Assembly (NCBI GenBank): GCA_022496205.1
Contig: WTXD01000001.1
Coordinates: 310,001-374,000 of the forward strand
Direction of reading: 5' to 3'
Length of the DNA: 64,000 nucleotides
Origin: Gloeopeniophorella convolvens
Lineage: Eukaryota > Basidiomycota > Agaricomycetes > Russulales
This document shows positions 34,308-45,964 of this stretch, piece after piece. The notes under the pieces are model-generated. The model had not been told where the DNA came from. It saw nothing but the letters and a program-made list of their open reading frames with translations, and made no database searches. How positions within the stretch are numbered: position 1 is the first letter of the stretch; each line of letters begins with the position of its first letter. Both the position numbers and the translations under genes were made by a program.

Positions 34308-36079
34308 ATGGGCCTTCTTCGTCACGGACTGGCTCTCGCTCAGCACCACGCACACGCTCCCCGACAGTGCCACATTCGTTTCACGAGTCAACTAAAACAT
34401 GCAGGTCAAGATACCCGCAGGCCGAACCCTCCTTCGTCATTCGCCAGTCTAGGTCTCTCCAAAGCCGTCAGCGCTGGACTCAAGGTCGCCTTCCCGGATG
34501 TACAGAAAGCGACGGAAGCTCAGAGTATCCTCATCCCTGCCATCATGCAAGGGAAAGACATTATACTCAAAGGACACACGGGGAGCGGAAAGTGGGTAAC
34601 ATGTTATTGTTCTGACCCTGTGAGGTACTCAAGTTTACTGCACCAGGTCCTTTGGGTTAGTCTTGGCTCTGCTCAGCGAGTACCGGGTGCCGCCCCAGGA
34701 TAGAAAGCCATCCTGGCCTGCTTCTCTTCTACTTGTTCCCCATCGGGACCTTGCCTATCAATTCATGCACTGGATAGAGCGTATCGCCGCTGTAGTCGAC
34801 CGCGAGCACCCCGTGACGTCTGTGGCACAGGTTCTTGTCCGCGGCTCTGGCGAAGCATCTCATTTGGCTGCTCAAATAAGCAAAAACCCTCCGAACATAC
34901 TGATTGCGACTCCGCAAGCCATTCTGGACGTTTTACAGGCGGACGAACGTGCCGTCAACCTGTCGAACGTCAGTACGGTCGTTGTAGACGAGGTTGATTA
35001 CATGGTCGATTTCATTCCTGCCGATGCTTCCAAGGAGAAGAAGAAAAAGCTTGCAGCCAAGATCAAGCGACATCCCAGTGCCGGCAAGCTGTTGCTTGAC
35101 CAAATATATGCTCAACGGGTCTCGCGCCAGGCGGCGACACCGAACGCTCTCGACAGGCCTCCCCAACTCGTTGTCTGCAGCGCTACTCTTCAGACCGGCC
35201 TTCGTCAGCAGCTATATCACAACGGATGGTTCAAGCAGGGTTCCGAAAATATTGTTAAAATCCGCAGCGAGGTTCAGACATCCGAAAAGGTCCAGAAACC
35301 TGGTGGCAGCCCGGAAACTGCTTCGCTGGGGGGGAAAGATATCCAACACTGCGCTCTCGTCCTCACAGACGATGGGAATCTCGAAAACATCGAAGGCGCC
35401 ATGGAGCCAACCCCCCCGGTGGAAGCAGAGAACGTATCCCGAGAAGCGATGCCCGCGTCGCCTGACGTACAATCAATCGAGCTACCAGAGATACCGAGAG
35501 AGGTTGCTGAAAGTGAGTTGGTTTTTTTCCACGACCTGCATGTACCGTGAGACTAACGCCGTTGGATCGACGTAAGGATTCTCGATGACGCCGTCCACAT
35601 TCAATCCCGCAGTAATGGAAGGCGTGGCGTCCGCGTTCGCGATGGACGTCCCCAGGGTAGCGTTGCTGGTGCTGCCAGCGGCTGCACCTGTGCAGCGGGC
35701 AGTGTACGACCTACGCATGCTGGGCGTGAACGCATTCGGGTTAGACCTGTTTGCGAGTGATAGGGGCCGGGCGCATCTTGTTGGAGGTGGAGCCGTGATA
35801 GAAGAGAACCCAACGCTGCTGGTTTCGACGATGGCATCCACGCGGGGCCTGGATCTGCCAGATCTGTCCCACGTTTTCGTGGTGGGTGTTCACGATGTGA
35901 ATGGGTATGTGCATGTTGCTGGGCGTGTGGGAAGATTTGGGCGTGGAGGCAAGGTGGTGAGCATCCTGTCTGGGCAGCGAGAAGAGGTGGGCGAGGACGG
36001 GCGGACGATTGTGGTAGACGAGCCTGGTCGGTACCAACGGATGCTGTCGTCGATAGGGATGACGCCAACGAGATACTGA
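34308..36079 (+). CDS. DEAD-box-type RNA helicase, probably mitochondrial (Mrh4-like)
   Basis: An ATP-dependent RNA helicase. The N-terminus MGLLRHGLALAQHHAHAPRQ lacks acids and suits mitochondrial import. Family motifs: SFASLGLSKAVSAGL and ATEAQSILIPAIMQGKDII (Q-motif region), GHTGSGKSFGLVLALLS (Walker A, split by an intron inside the Lys codon), LLVPHRDLAYQFMHWIE (Ia), LIATPQAIL (Ib), VVVDEVDYMVDF (motif II, reading DEVD), LVVCSATLQTGLRQQL (III), LLVSTMASTRGLDLPDLSHV (V) and YVHVAGRVGRFGRGGKV (VI). A low-complexity insertion of about 80 residues (near VQTSEKVQKPGG through VAE) separates the two RecA lobes. Three exons; it stops after MTPTRY. Mrh4 of yeast acts in mitoribosome large-subunit assembly; that role here is inference. 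Confidence 0.85.
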
Positions 36080-36446
36080 TCGAGCCGGGGGGACGGCACG
36101 GAACTTGTTGGCCGCGCTGGGAATGAATTTGCAAAAATAAATAAATGCATCCCCCGGGCAGCTGCTTGAATTGAGCTCTGCAGGTGCACGCAAGTCAGAC
36201 GAGGTCAGACGACGGCTCGACCGACGCTTCCTGGGTGTGCCGCCGGACGCCATTCGTCCACCGGCCCACCAGAACTGTGGATCGCTCTCGCTGGCTGGCT
36301 TACCGACACTCCGCCGTGTCCCTTACTGCCGCCCCATCCAGCTGTGCTGACTCGGCGTCAGCGGTAGCGTGAGCATCTCCCCGCATATACCTCGCCTTTC
36401 GGTCCTTCGGCCCTGTGGGTCCTCTTTCTCCCTTTCCCCCATCATC
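36080..36446. promoter_or_regulatory. Intergenic region upstream of DUF4203 gene
   Basis: 367 bp hold the helicase 3' end and the promoter of the next gene. A pyrimidine-rich stretch (about 36400-36446) precedes the ATG, as is common in fungal promoters. No gene seen. Confidence 0.45.
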
Positions 36447-39284
36447 ATGCGCACTCCCCGCTCGCCGCCCCGCTCGCTTGCCTCCTGGAGGGTCTGCGTC
36501 TCCATTTTTCTCGCTGCCTTCTTTGCCCTCTCTGCCTCTGCGCAAGCGCAGTCGAGCCCGCCTTCCTCGTCTACACCCACTCCATCACCCTCGGCCAACA
36601 TCACCGTCATCAGAGAAACCTCCTCCTTCACGACTACCTCTCTCTCAAGGTCCGGTGCTCAGACTGTCTCTGTGGTCGCCGTCTTGCCTACGATTTTCAA
36701 TGTCACCTCCACGATTGCGCCTACGCCAACCTCGAGTGCTAATGCGTCCAGTTCTGCGAATTCGACATCTTCCCCTACTCCCTCTCCCATCGTCCTTTCG
36801 ACCAAGGTTGATCCAGCCTTTGGCGTCCTCGGTGCAGTCCTTATCTTGACTGGCCTCCCCTCCGCTTTCCTTGGGCACAAGAACAGATGGTAAATGCTTC
36901 TTTCTACCTCGTGTCCCCCCCTCCCCCCTCTGCTCACGTACACGGTTCCAGGACTTCGTTCTTCCTGATCGGCTTCTACACCCTTGCACTCATCTGCTTC
37001 GCCCTTATCGTCAAGTTTGGCATCTTACATGCGGTCAATCCTCCCAGCAGGACCCTTCGTGGGATGTTCGTCCTATCGAGCTTTGTCGCAGGCACCGCTG
37101 GTGGAGGCATCACTGTCTTCTTCTGGAAAGCAACAAAGTACTTCATTGGCGCGTGGGGTGGCCTGGCATTTGCCTGGTGGATCCAGTGCTTCCGAGACGG
37201 GGGTCTCATCCGTCCCATCGGTATTAGGTGGCTCATGTTCATTGGTAAGTAACAGCATACCCCAACCGACCCCAACCGACGGTCTTTCTGATGGATATCG
37301 TAGGATGTGCCGTCGTTGGTTTCGTCCTCTGCACTATTCCCAAGATCCATTATCACGTGTTACTGGTCGCTACTGCCTTCGTCGGCGCTACTTCAATTAT
37401 GCTGGGTGCGGACTGCTTTTCCACCGCAGGTCTCAAAGAGGTCAGGGTGCTTTGCTGTTACTTCATTAGCGGGGCGTGCTAATTTTTTTGGGCCAGTTCT
37501 ATGTTTGGAATCTCGGTTTCCGGAAGCTATACCCGAAGTTTATCAACAATCATATTGAGTTCCCTGTCTCGCAAACCATGCAGATCGAACTGGGCCTCAT
37601 TGGTGCGATCACGCTCATGGGCATTGCCGTCCAATTCCGGATCCTCCACGTTCTACAACGAAAACTCAAAGAGATTACAGAGGAACAGAAGCGCCGCGAA
37701 GCGCAAAACGATACGAAGGCCGCAGAGCGATTCTCCAGAATCGAAATTGAGAAAGCGGAATGGGAAAAGGAGCACCCAACCCTGGGCAAGTACGACCGTA
37801 GGGACAGCGAATTCTCCGGGACCACCCTACTGAAGGGCGGCGACGGTTCTTCCACGCCGGGTTTGGATGACTCTGCGGCCGGTATACGCCCGCGCCGCCC
37901 GTCAGGCCTGTCAGAGTTCCTTGCTGCCAGCACCCCCGAAGAAGATCTCAAGCGTGCCGCGAGGAACTCTCAAAGTCCTGGTGCTCTTCCAGCGCTAGAT
38001 CTTGGTAGCGACATCAAAGATGATGTTCCTCGTGCCTTCGTCTCTGAGGACATTGAGAAAGCCAATCTGGTTGTAGCCAATGCAGAAGAACTCAAGAGCC
38101 GAGACGATCTCCTGCAGGAAATCCAGACTATTCGACGTTCCATCGATATCTTGAAGGCGGAGACCCCTCAGCCCTCTTCTGGATCCAGCTCCCGCCACCA
38201 GTCCTTCACCACTTCACGACATACGTCTCTGGTTTCTCGCGCGAGGACTCTCAGCTATGACCTCAATAGTGCCGTACCTGGACCTTCCCATCTGCGACCT
38301 CCCCGTCAGGCTGATCCAAGGGCCATGATCCAGTCGATGGAAGGCTCTGCCTCCGACGCCCACGTCGGTCATTCCATTGGACGCCCGACAAGTGCGCCCT
38401 TACGTGATGATGATTGGGACACGTACCTCCGTGATCGGAAGCTCCTGCAGCCTCCTTCTGGAGTATCGGCGCCCATTCCAACGACGCCACTCACAGTCGC
38501 GGTCCCGACACCTCGTCTCCCTGTGCCAGCTGCGGTCCATGAGGCCCTGTTACGGCGCCAAAAGCGGGAAATGCAGCTTGAAACTGGAGTCATTGAAGAA
38601 GATAGGAACGATTCCCCTGCCTCAATGGGTAACCCTGACTTGATCGCCGCACCCCCGAGAGCCCACCACCGACGCACCGCATCCTCACCCCTTGGAGGCT
38701 CGTACATGCCACCAACTATTCTTCCTCCCAAGAAGGTATCTCCGCCGCCGCTTCAGCAGCCACGCACCGTGACTTATGAGGAGCTGACCGAGCGCCACCG
38801 CGAGAAGCTTCGTGAACTGCAAGCACCACTCACGGAGGCACAACGGGAGCAGGCTGAGGTCGAGGCTGCAAAGGCTCGGTGGGAGCGCGCGAGGGCGGCG
38901 GAACGCCAAGCAGTTACCAAGCGTCAGGCGGAGAGGGCTGCAGCACAAGCGAAGGAATCGCGTCGCCGCCGCTCGGAGGACGTCACCAACGACAATGCGA
39001 ACACGCTATCACCCATACCGCGCGACCCTGCTTCTCGCCATGCCCGTTCAAAGAGCGTTGATAGGTTGAGCGCCATTCCCAGCCCAACGGGTCGCCCATC
39101 ATCATCATCTGCCAGAATATCGATGCTCAAGGTAGAAGACTGGCAGCGATATCAAACCGAGCAGGGACAATCGCCGTCGAGCCCAACTCGTCGTAACTCA
39201 GGAGTTCCATTCCCTGACTCGAGGGACTACACGCATCGGTCAAGCCGCCGCTTGTCGGGCCTCCCTCGCGAGCCACCGAATTGA
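36447..39284 (+). CDS. Multi-pass membrane protein with DUF4203 (TMEM198/TM7S3-like) domain
   Basis: It begins with a signal peptide (RVCVSIFLAAFFALSASAQA) followed by a Ser/Thr/Pro-rich, probably O-glycosylated outer segment of about 90 residues. Seven or so hydrophobic helices follow: FGVLGAVLILTGLPSAFLGH, SFFLIGFYTLALICFALIV, GMFVLSSFVAGTAGGGITVF, WGGLAFAWWIQCFRDGG, RWLMFIGCAVVGFVLCTIPK, HVLLVATAFVGATSIMLGAD, then IELGLIGAITLMGIAVQFRI. This is the DUF4203 pattern. A cytosolic tail of about 530 residues is largely disordered, with a coiled coil near its start (LKEITEEQKRREAQNDTKAA) and another Arg/Glu/Ala-rich helix (AEVEAAKARWERARAAERQA). It ends SRRLSGLPREPPN. Three or four introns, all in the first third. 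Molecular function unknown. Confidence 0.78.
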
Positions 39285-39681
39285 AGCACATTCAGAACCT
39301 GATTGTGGTATAGCGTTATCTCGCCTGGGCAATGACTTTGAAACTATTCGTACGCGTTTTGGCAAGAGGCCATTTTCATGACACTTCTTTATCAAGGACT
39401 TCACTCTGACTTTTTCGGACATCGAACGAACATCATCGGACTTTATCGCACACATCATTGGACATTTTACTCTGGACACTATCACCGTCCACACACGGGC
39501 ATACATCGTACATACAATATGTCTGCTCCCCTACACATGTGCTCTCCTTGAAGGTATATGGATAATATTGTCTTTCTCCCACTCAATGTACTTTGAATCT
39601 TGCAATGTTCGCGCATCTTGGTCATGAGCGATTCAAGGCAACCTCAGCTCAATTATAGCAAAACTATATGAATACAGAAAT
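39285..39681. other. Convergent intergenic region
   Basis: 397 bp of AT-richer sequence between the 3' ends of the DUF4203 gene and the cis-prenyltransferase gene. Nothing beyond presumed 3' UTRs was recognised. Confidence 0.5.
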
Positions 39682-40734
39682 CTACCGGGACCAGACTTTG
39701 CGCTGGTAGTCTAATATTATAGGTATTAGGTCAAACACGCCCATGTCAGGCCAAAAGGTATCGACGAATTGAATTTGAGTATCTTCGGTACACTGATGGT
39801 CGACAGAATGGACGTAAGTAGCTGACGTAGCCTAATAATAGACGGTCTCACCTGCCACAGCAAAAAGTCACTGAGGCGCTTCACGCCGCTGGTCCGTATT
39901 AAGATGTCTAGAGGTGGACTGTTTGCTTTTGATGTCATTAGGTGGTCTTCAATGTCCTTCTCGGTGATTGGGCTAAACGAGTCTCAGGAACTGTATGGGA
40001 GCTCTGCGAGAATGACTGACTCGGTTCTGCCTTCGAACAGGGCATCTTGGATGGTTTCTTCGACGGCAGTGGTAATTTCGTCCCGAGACGAGTATGGCAT
40101 GCACAGGTTAAGCGTCGCCCTATGAAGTAGCCCATCAGATGGAAAGGTGCCCGCACCGGGGAGTCTCGTACCGATCATTATTCCTGGTTAACTCCTCTGC
40201 TTTGGCTAGCGCGTCCTGGACTTGAGGAGGGAAGAGCGTGGTCTTGCCGACAGTGTTCAGCCGTATCCCGTACTGCGACAATAGACCACTACGACGGGGA
40301 TGAGTTCCGTGAGGAGGGAGAGAGGCCATGAGGGCGCACCCGTGCGTGCACAATTCCAAGAGCCGCTCCTCGGCTAAGCGCATGAGCCCGTCGACCTCTT
40401 CTTGAGGACGCTTGAAGTTGTCGATGGCAAAGGCGTACACAGAGACGCATCGAACACCGAGGATGGAGCACACCTCCAACACCTGCACGCGCCGGGTAAG
40501 TGGTTCTGCACCGTGCACCGGGTCTGGCAGACGCACCCTCCTCAGCGCAACGAAGCCGTCGAAATGGCCTTGGAGGACATGCATGCCGTTCATGCGGGCG
40601 TACCGCCTGTTGCCATCCATAACAAACGCAACATGTTTTGGTATTGGGCCGGCCTTGAGTACGGCGAGGAGTGCGCGACGGGCGTGGTCGAAGGTCTGGT
40701 CCTGGAGCCAGGAGCTGAATCGCTGGAGAGACAT
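39682..40734 (-). CDS. Dehydrodolichyl diphosphate synthase (cis-prenyltransferase, Rer2/Srt1 type)
   Basis: Extends farnesyl diphosphate with isopentenyl units in cis to make dolichol precursors at the ER. The start MSLQRFSSWLQDQTFDHARR (40734) is followed by the signature PKHVAFVMDGNRRYARM (catalytic Asp). An in-frame ATG at 40785 adds 17 basic residues and is possible. Next: GHFDGFVALRRVLEVCSILG after one intron, VSVYAFAIDNFKRPQEEVDG, and LCTHGGLLSQYGIRLN after another. Then come NLCMPYSSRDEITTAVEETI, LDILIRTSGVKRLSDFLLWQ (the substrate-binding RTSG motif) and the last exon, FVDTFWPDMGVFDLIPIILD, ending YQRKVWSR (TAG 39682-39684). It diverges from the SWIM/RING gene across 160 bp. Confidence 0.92.
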
Positions 40735-40894
40735 GGCGGCAACGGCCGGTCCGCGGCGGAGGACACGTCTTTTTGAAACGGCCACCTTTTATTGACGCCC
40801 GCGCCACGGTCACGTAAACGGAGGCTTACATGGGCTGCGTCGGTAACCGTCATTGAATGTTCCGCTTCACCACTCTGCACGCCACCGAATAGCC
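40735..40894. promoter_or_regulatory. Short divergent promoter, cis-prenyltransferase / SWIM-RING gene
   Basis: 160 bp (110 bp if the upstream prenyltransferase ATG is used) separate the two starts, so the two genes probably share regulatory sequence. No TATA box is evident. Confidence 0.5.
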
Positions 40895-42321
40895 ATGGGG
40901 AAGCGCAAGTTTGCCTACGATCCAGACAATGTCATCGACCTAACGCAGCCGGAACCCTCTGCTACGTCGTCATCGGCGCGTCGCCAAGTCCCCACTCCAG
41001 GCCCCTCACGCACGGCAGGCCCCTCGCCGCGGTTGCCACCGGTGCCGCAGGCTCTGCCGCCCCAGCCAAAGCCAAAGAAAGCGCGCATCGAAGGCAAGGG
41101 CGCCCGTGCTGCCGGACCTGAGAAGCGCGGTGCCATGTTCAAAAAGATGTGTCCGAAGAATATCCTTGAGCGCGTCGCGCGCGTCATGTCGCAGAGGTGA
41201 CGAAAGCATCCGCGCCTGCTGTTTCGTGTTCCGCCCTTCTGATTGACATGGAAGGTTCTTCATGATTGACTGCAAGCGTGAAAATGGTGAGCTTTGCGAA
41301 GAGTTCAAGGTGCTTGGTACCACGGGCAATGTGCGTTCCCTCGATATGATCACGGAATCCCGCACTCATCTCATGTTACTAGGTGTACACCGTGACCGTT
41401 GATAAGTTTCCAACCTGCGACTGTGCGCATGGCTTTCATTCGCCTGTACATCGTGGCATATGCTGACGACGGTGTGTGAAAGGCCCGGATGCTGGTCGTG
41501 GTAATCACTGCAAACACATAGTACGTCCTTGGTCATTGAAGTAAAAGCAAGAATTGGCATTGACTTGGCATCTCAGTTATTTATATTCTTGAAAGGTATG
41601 CATGCATGCTTCATGACCCCCGCTTGAAGTCATGATGTGTGATGACTCGCAGTCTTGCATGTGCCGCAGTCGTCCGGGTTGTGGTACCAGAAGTAAGTAG
41701 CGTATGTGCATGAAACTTTCATCAGCCGACGAAGCATCACAGGGCGCTCCTTTCTAGCGAACTGCAAAGCATCTTCAAAGCTGCGCCACTTGCGCCCAAT
41801 GCTCTGGCACACGACCGCGTGCGCGAAGCATACGCGCGCGCAACAGGCAGGCCCGATCAACTGGGGTCTTCGTCCTCTTCAAGCACGAACAGGCGTATTC
41901 CTGGACCCGAGGACGACTGCCCCATCTGCTACGAAACCATGCATCGCGTTGCTGAAAACAAGCTGGAATTCTGCAAGGAATGTGGGAATGCTCTGCACAT
42001 GGAATGTTTCCAGCAATGTTCGGTATCGTACATTCTTCCGTGCGGGCCCCAAACTGATTATTGGTCTCGCAGGGTCTCGGAGCGCAGCTGTCGTGACTTG
42101 CGTGTGGTGCCGTGCCAAATGCGGAGGGAATAATAATAGGGTCCCTGCCTTCAAAGCCCGCATAGACTCAGGGTATATAAACCTTGGCGGTGTCGCTGGC
42201 CTCAGTCCCGAGCGCGACACGAGCAGCTGTACGTTGGCCTTTCGTCTAGAGTAACCGCAGACGCCCAGCGCTGACCGCTTTGTCTTCAGATCATCGGAAT
42301 TGGCGAGGGCACCGGGAATGA
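40895..42321 (+). CDS. SWIM-type zinc finger plus RING finger protein (putative E3 ubiquitin ligase)
   Basis: It starts MGKRKFAYDPDNVIDLTQPE with a Pro/Ser-rich, basic N-terminus. The line VIDLTQPE resembles a SUMO-interacting motif. A SWIM finger is assembled over two introns: DKFPTCDCPDAGRGNHCKHI, giving the C-x-C...C-x-H arrangement. Next comes a helical stretch, LLSSELQSIFKAAPLAPNA. The C-terminal RING finger has DDCPICYETM, FCKECGNALHMECFQQW and TCVWCRAKC, a classical C3HC4-type ligand spacing. A conserved-looking tail, YINLGGVAGLSPERDTSSYH, ends in WRGHRE (TGA 42319-42321). SWIM plus RING occurs in ZSWIM2-type ubiquitin ligases; activity here is inferred. About six introns. Confidence 0.8.
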
Positions 42322-42606
42322 CTATGTCCAAGTACGAGTTGCACTAAGACTATAGCAGCTAATTTCACATGAGGAATCAAAGTCGGTAGATCTTCGATTC
42401 TTCCATAACGCGTAAACCCCGATTGGAATCTGGAGGAATCCGGGCGCAACTCCAAGCATTGGGGATGTATTGTCAAGCCCGTTGGGGATACGACAGCTCT
42501 CTTCCTCCTTCATCAACATCCACAAGGCACCCTGACGTCAAGAACGCTGATTCTCGTTTATTACCCCGCATATACTCGAGCAATCAGAGCAGCTACATCG
42601 AAAGCC

Positions 42607-43268
42607 ATGCAGCGCTCCAAATCCACCCCTAATGTCGGAGTTCAGCCGACAGAGACAGAGCGACCGCAAGCACCCCGCCGCACGAAAACTACTACTGATT
42701 TTAAAACGCTGTCGCCTCAGAGTGCCGTACACCAAGAGAAGTGCGGAGATGCGTTCAACTTGGCGGGGTTCTTCCCATCGAGCCTGAGGTCGCCTGACGA
42801 AGAGCAGTCGAACTGGTGGCGTGACGACGACTCGGGAGACAACACGGAGGAGCCTATTAGCATCGCAGGTGATGGGTATAGCTCGTCGCATGCTCAGCGG
42901 ATCCTTTTCAGCCGGGAGGACAAGTCCACGCAGGCGATCATCGAAGGCGAAGATAAGCTTGGAGTGTTGACAATATGTATGTGGTCCCGTTTGGTCCGTG
43001 ATGGCCGCCGCGTTTCTGACGGTAGCTTCCGAGGGCAGTAGAGGGGACATGGCATTCCTGGTCGGGCGAGGTGAGCGAGGAGCGCCTGAACTCACCGTAC
43101 ACGGGAGACGAGGCGTGTGACGAAGAGGCATTGCGGCTTGCGCACGAGCGGCGGCGGCAGGAGTCGTGGGACGATGGCAGTCATATGGGTGAGAAGACAG
43201 GGCAGCTGTTCTACGGTGGAGAGGAAGAGGAAGAAGCAGGAGGATGGACTGGTCTCATGAGGATGTGA
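42607..43268 (+). CDS. Small acidic protein of unknown function
   Basis: I do not recognise this gene. Two exons join after VLTI across an intron with a GTATGT donor (about 42975), giving VLTILEGTWHSWSGEVSEER in frame. The product is about 200 residues. The N-terminal half is polar and Ser/Thr/Pro-rich (MQRSKSTPNVGVQPTETERP); the middle carries AFNLAGFFPSS and EEQSNWWRDDDSGD; the end is rich in Glu, Gly and Trp (EEEEEAGGWTGLMRM). No membrane segment, signal peptide or catalytic motif is visible. Coding potential is supported by the clean intron and the matching composition on both sides. Its neighbours (SWIM/RING gene, CSL factor) give no clue to its role. Confidence 0.62.
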
Positions 43269-43332
43269 GAAGAAAGGACATGCCGTAAGCGGGAGACCCC
43301 AGGATATACTGGACGGGGTCCCGCGGGAGGAG

Positions 43333-43340
43333 TTTATAAA
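43333..43340 (+). promoter_or_regulatory. TATA-like element upstream of CSL gene
   Basis: TTTATAAA lies about 105-110 bp before the ATG at 43446 and is well placed for a core promoter. Confidence 0.45.
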
Positions 43341-43445
43341 CACGGACGTTGACTCTCACGCCGTACACGTGGGACGTCGCTTTTCTTCCCACTCTCCCAA
43401 CGTTCTTCCCACACACCTTGGCTCGCCTACTGACCGCGGGAAATC

Positions 43446-45964
43446 ATGAGGACGGTTCATCCTCACCCTCTCGACACTATTCATCCATCTCAAATGTCTA
43501 CCTCACCAACCACGGAGGTTCAAAACCAGCATCCCCAACAACAAATACATGATTTGTCCCGAGAATCGTCTCCCACAGCCAATATCGCACAACTGGTCGT
43601 AAAGGCAATTTCAGGCCCACAGACCGCGTCTTCTTCCCCGCAGAACGCGTCCCAGGCCTCAATCCCTCCCCATTCGTCTCCCAGCACCCCACAGCCCACG
43701 ACAAACGCCTCTATTTCTCCTATAAACGCTTCCCAGCCGCCTGCGCTCCCTCCTGTGGACCCGAGCGTGTCCTTCCAGTCTATCTTGGCCGCATCAAAGG
43801 ACGTCCCCCAACCAAACGGTCAGCACGCGCCGTGGTCCGTTCAGGTCGCAATGCCGCCCTCTCAACAGCTTCCTTCTCCCCCTGTGGCTCGACCCGTGAG
43901 TCGCATCCAATTATCCCATCACGACCTGCCTCTAAACGGTCACGTGATATCAATGCAATTAACAGCTCAACGGCAAACGGAAGCTCGACGACGGAGACGC
44001 CGAGGACCCCCATCGCAAGATTCGTCGCGTTGTCCGCGATCACGTCTCTCAAGACCCATCTCGTGTTGTACCCATGACCACTGTAGTGTGTATGCATGCC
44101 GCCGTCGCCCAGAAGTCCTACGGCAGCGAGAAGCGCTTCCTCTGCCCTCCACCTGTCGTACATATCGAGGGTCCGGTCTGGCATATGCGTCAGCAACAGA
44201 TGGCCATGAGTGTCGTATCGGAGACCGGCGAGAGGAGCTTTGAACAGAAGGCACAGCTTGACAACAACATGTCTGCGAGCTTCAAATTCCTGCATGTTAA
44301 CGGGACCGCAAAGGCCAAGAGCTTCCTGCTTTCCCTGGACATATCGGAGCCAACATCTCACGGCGCGTCTTCTGATGCAGCTGACCAACCAAGTGGTCGT
44401 GTTTGGGCTTCTTTCGACTCTGCTCCTGTTACTATCATCTCGAAACCATCCAAGAAGACTGCGAAAACGCGCAACATCTCGTCTTGTATCCTTGCCGGTG
44501 GTCCGGTATCTCTTTTCAACCGCATCAACTCCCAGACCGTGCGCACGAAGTACATGACCATAGATCATACTCAGCTTTGCGCGAGCAATGTCTCATGGTC
44601 GGCATTCAATGTCAACGTCGTGCGCCGATCACAAGAAACACAGTCATTGGGTGAGTAGATCATCTTAATCTCAATTGAGTACGTTGCGCGATTATCATTC
44701 CAATTCGATTCTACGATAAAGAAAGCTCGCTGACTTTCTGGCTCTAGTTCCACAACCAGTGACTTATGGGTCGGAGATCATCCTTATGGATACGCATTCC
44801 GGGATTTCCACTGCGCCACTGGTCATCCGTAAAGTCGACAAAGGCAAAATAGCTTCCGACGATGGTGGTCCTGTGAGTCAGATGCAGAAGATTGCTCTAC
44901 AGAGGATCAATCAGGATGGCACTCGACATTATCTGTCTGCTGCCGGCCCTATGCCTGGTACCGCGAACACTATGTCACCAGCGCCCGGTCAAGCTGGTTC
45001 ACACCCCCTCATCTTCCAGTCCCCGCGGGTTCGCGAGGACGTAAAAGACGGCGTTCGCACCGTCACGGACGAAGTAGATGACTATCTTTGCTGGACCATA
45101 GTTGGCATCTGTGAGTCGTGTACTATACCAGTGGGGTGTTCCGCTAATGCGCAAACTACAGCCAAATTCCAATATACGTTTTTCGACGCATTCGGACTCA
45201 ATAGCACCATCCCCGAACTACCCGTCACGCCGTTCCCTACATTATTCACGGCTCCCGTCTATCGCCCCGCTAATAACGCCCTTGAACTGACTGTGTCGAA
45301 TTTCTTCTACGAACACCCCAAAACGCGGACGCAGACTCCCCTAGACGTGTACTTGGGCGGTCTTGGTCCTCTCCGCACGCGAATTTACCAAACCCCCCTC
45401 CCTGGCCCTTTAACAAATGTGTCTCCTTTCGTTCAGCCGCTGACCCCACCGGTTGAGACCGCCGTAGGGGGGGCGGCCGATCCACAAGCACCGAACGGCT
45501 CAGCACCGCCAGCACCTCCAATCCCTCCACGATACATATCTGCAGGCCCTCTGCATACCATCGTTGTCGTGGAAATGCCCCCGTTGTCGGATGTGATCAG
45601 TGCGTTAAAGGAGGACGCCCACACCTCTGGTGATGACGGCGAAGGTGGAGCTGAGGGCGGAGTCACCGCATCTGACTCCCGCGAGGCCGAACGGGATCCA
45701 GGGATGCCACCACCCATTGTACCACAGCAACTCGCAGGACGAAGTCTTCCGCTGCTGTTCATCCGATCCTCAGACGGCGTGGGATATCATTCAGGGCGCA
45801 CAATAGCATGCGAGAACGTTTTCGAAAACATGAACCTCAACGTGATGGGAGGGGGCCCAAGCGGCTCGCCTCCCGGGGGGATCGACCAAGGCTGGTTGGC
45901 TGCTGCGCAGGCCGCCGCCGCAGCGGATGGCGGGTTGCATGGTTGGACTCTGCGGGTGATGTAA
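43446..45964 (+). CDS. CSL (CBF1/Su(H)/LAG-1) family transcription factor
   Basis: A sequence-specific DNA-binding regulator of the family used by metazoan Notch and, in fission yeast, Cbf11/Cbf12. The start is at 43446, with MSTSPTTEVQNQHPQQQ at 43494 as an alternative. A disordered Ser/Pro/Gln N-terminus of about 140 residues is joined by an intron (donor in ARP|GTGAGT) to LNGKRKLDDGDAEDPHRKIR, a likely nuclear signal. The DNA-binding beta-trefoil region shows VVCMHAAVAQKSYGSEKRFL, CPPPVVHIEGPVWHM, FKFLHVNGTAKAKSFLLSLD, VTIISKPSKKTAKTRN, LAGGPVSLFNRINSQTVRTK and YMTIDHTQLCASNVSWSAF. The C-terminal Ig-like part has VEMPPLSDVISALKEDAH and LPLLFIRSSDGVGYHSGRTI. It ends GGLHGWTLRVM. Four introns. 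Targets unknown. Confidence 0.88.
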
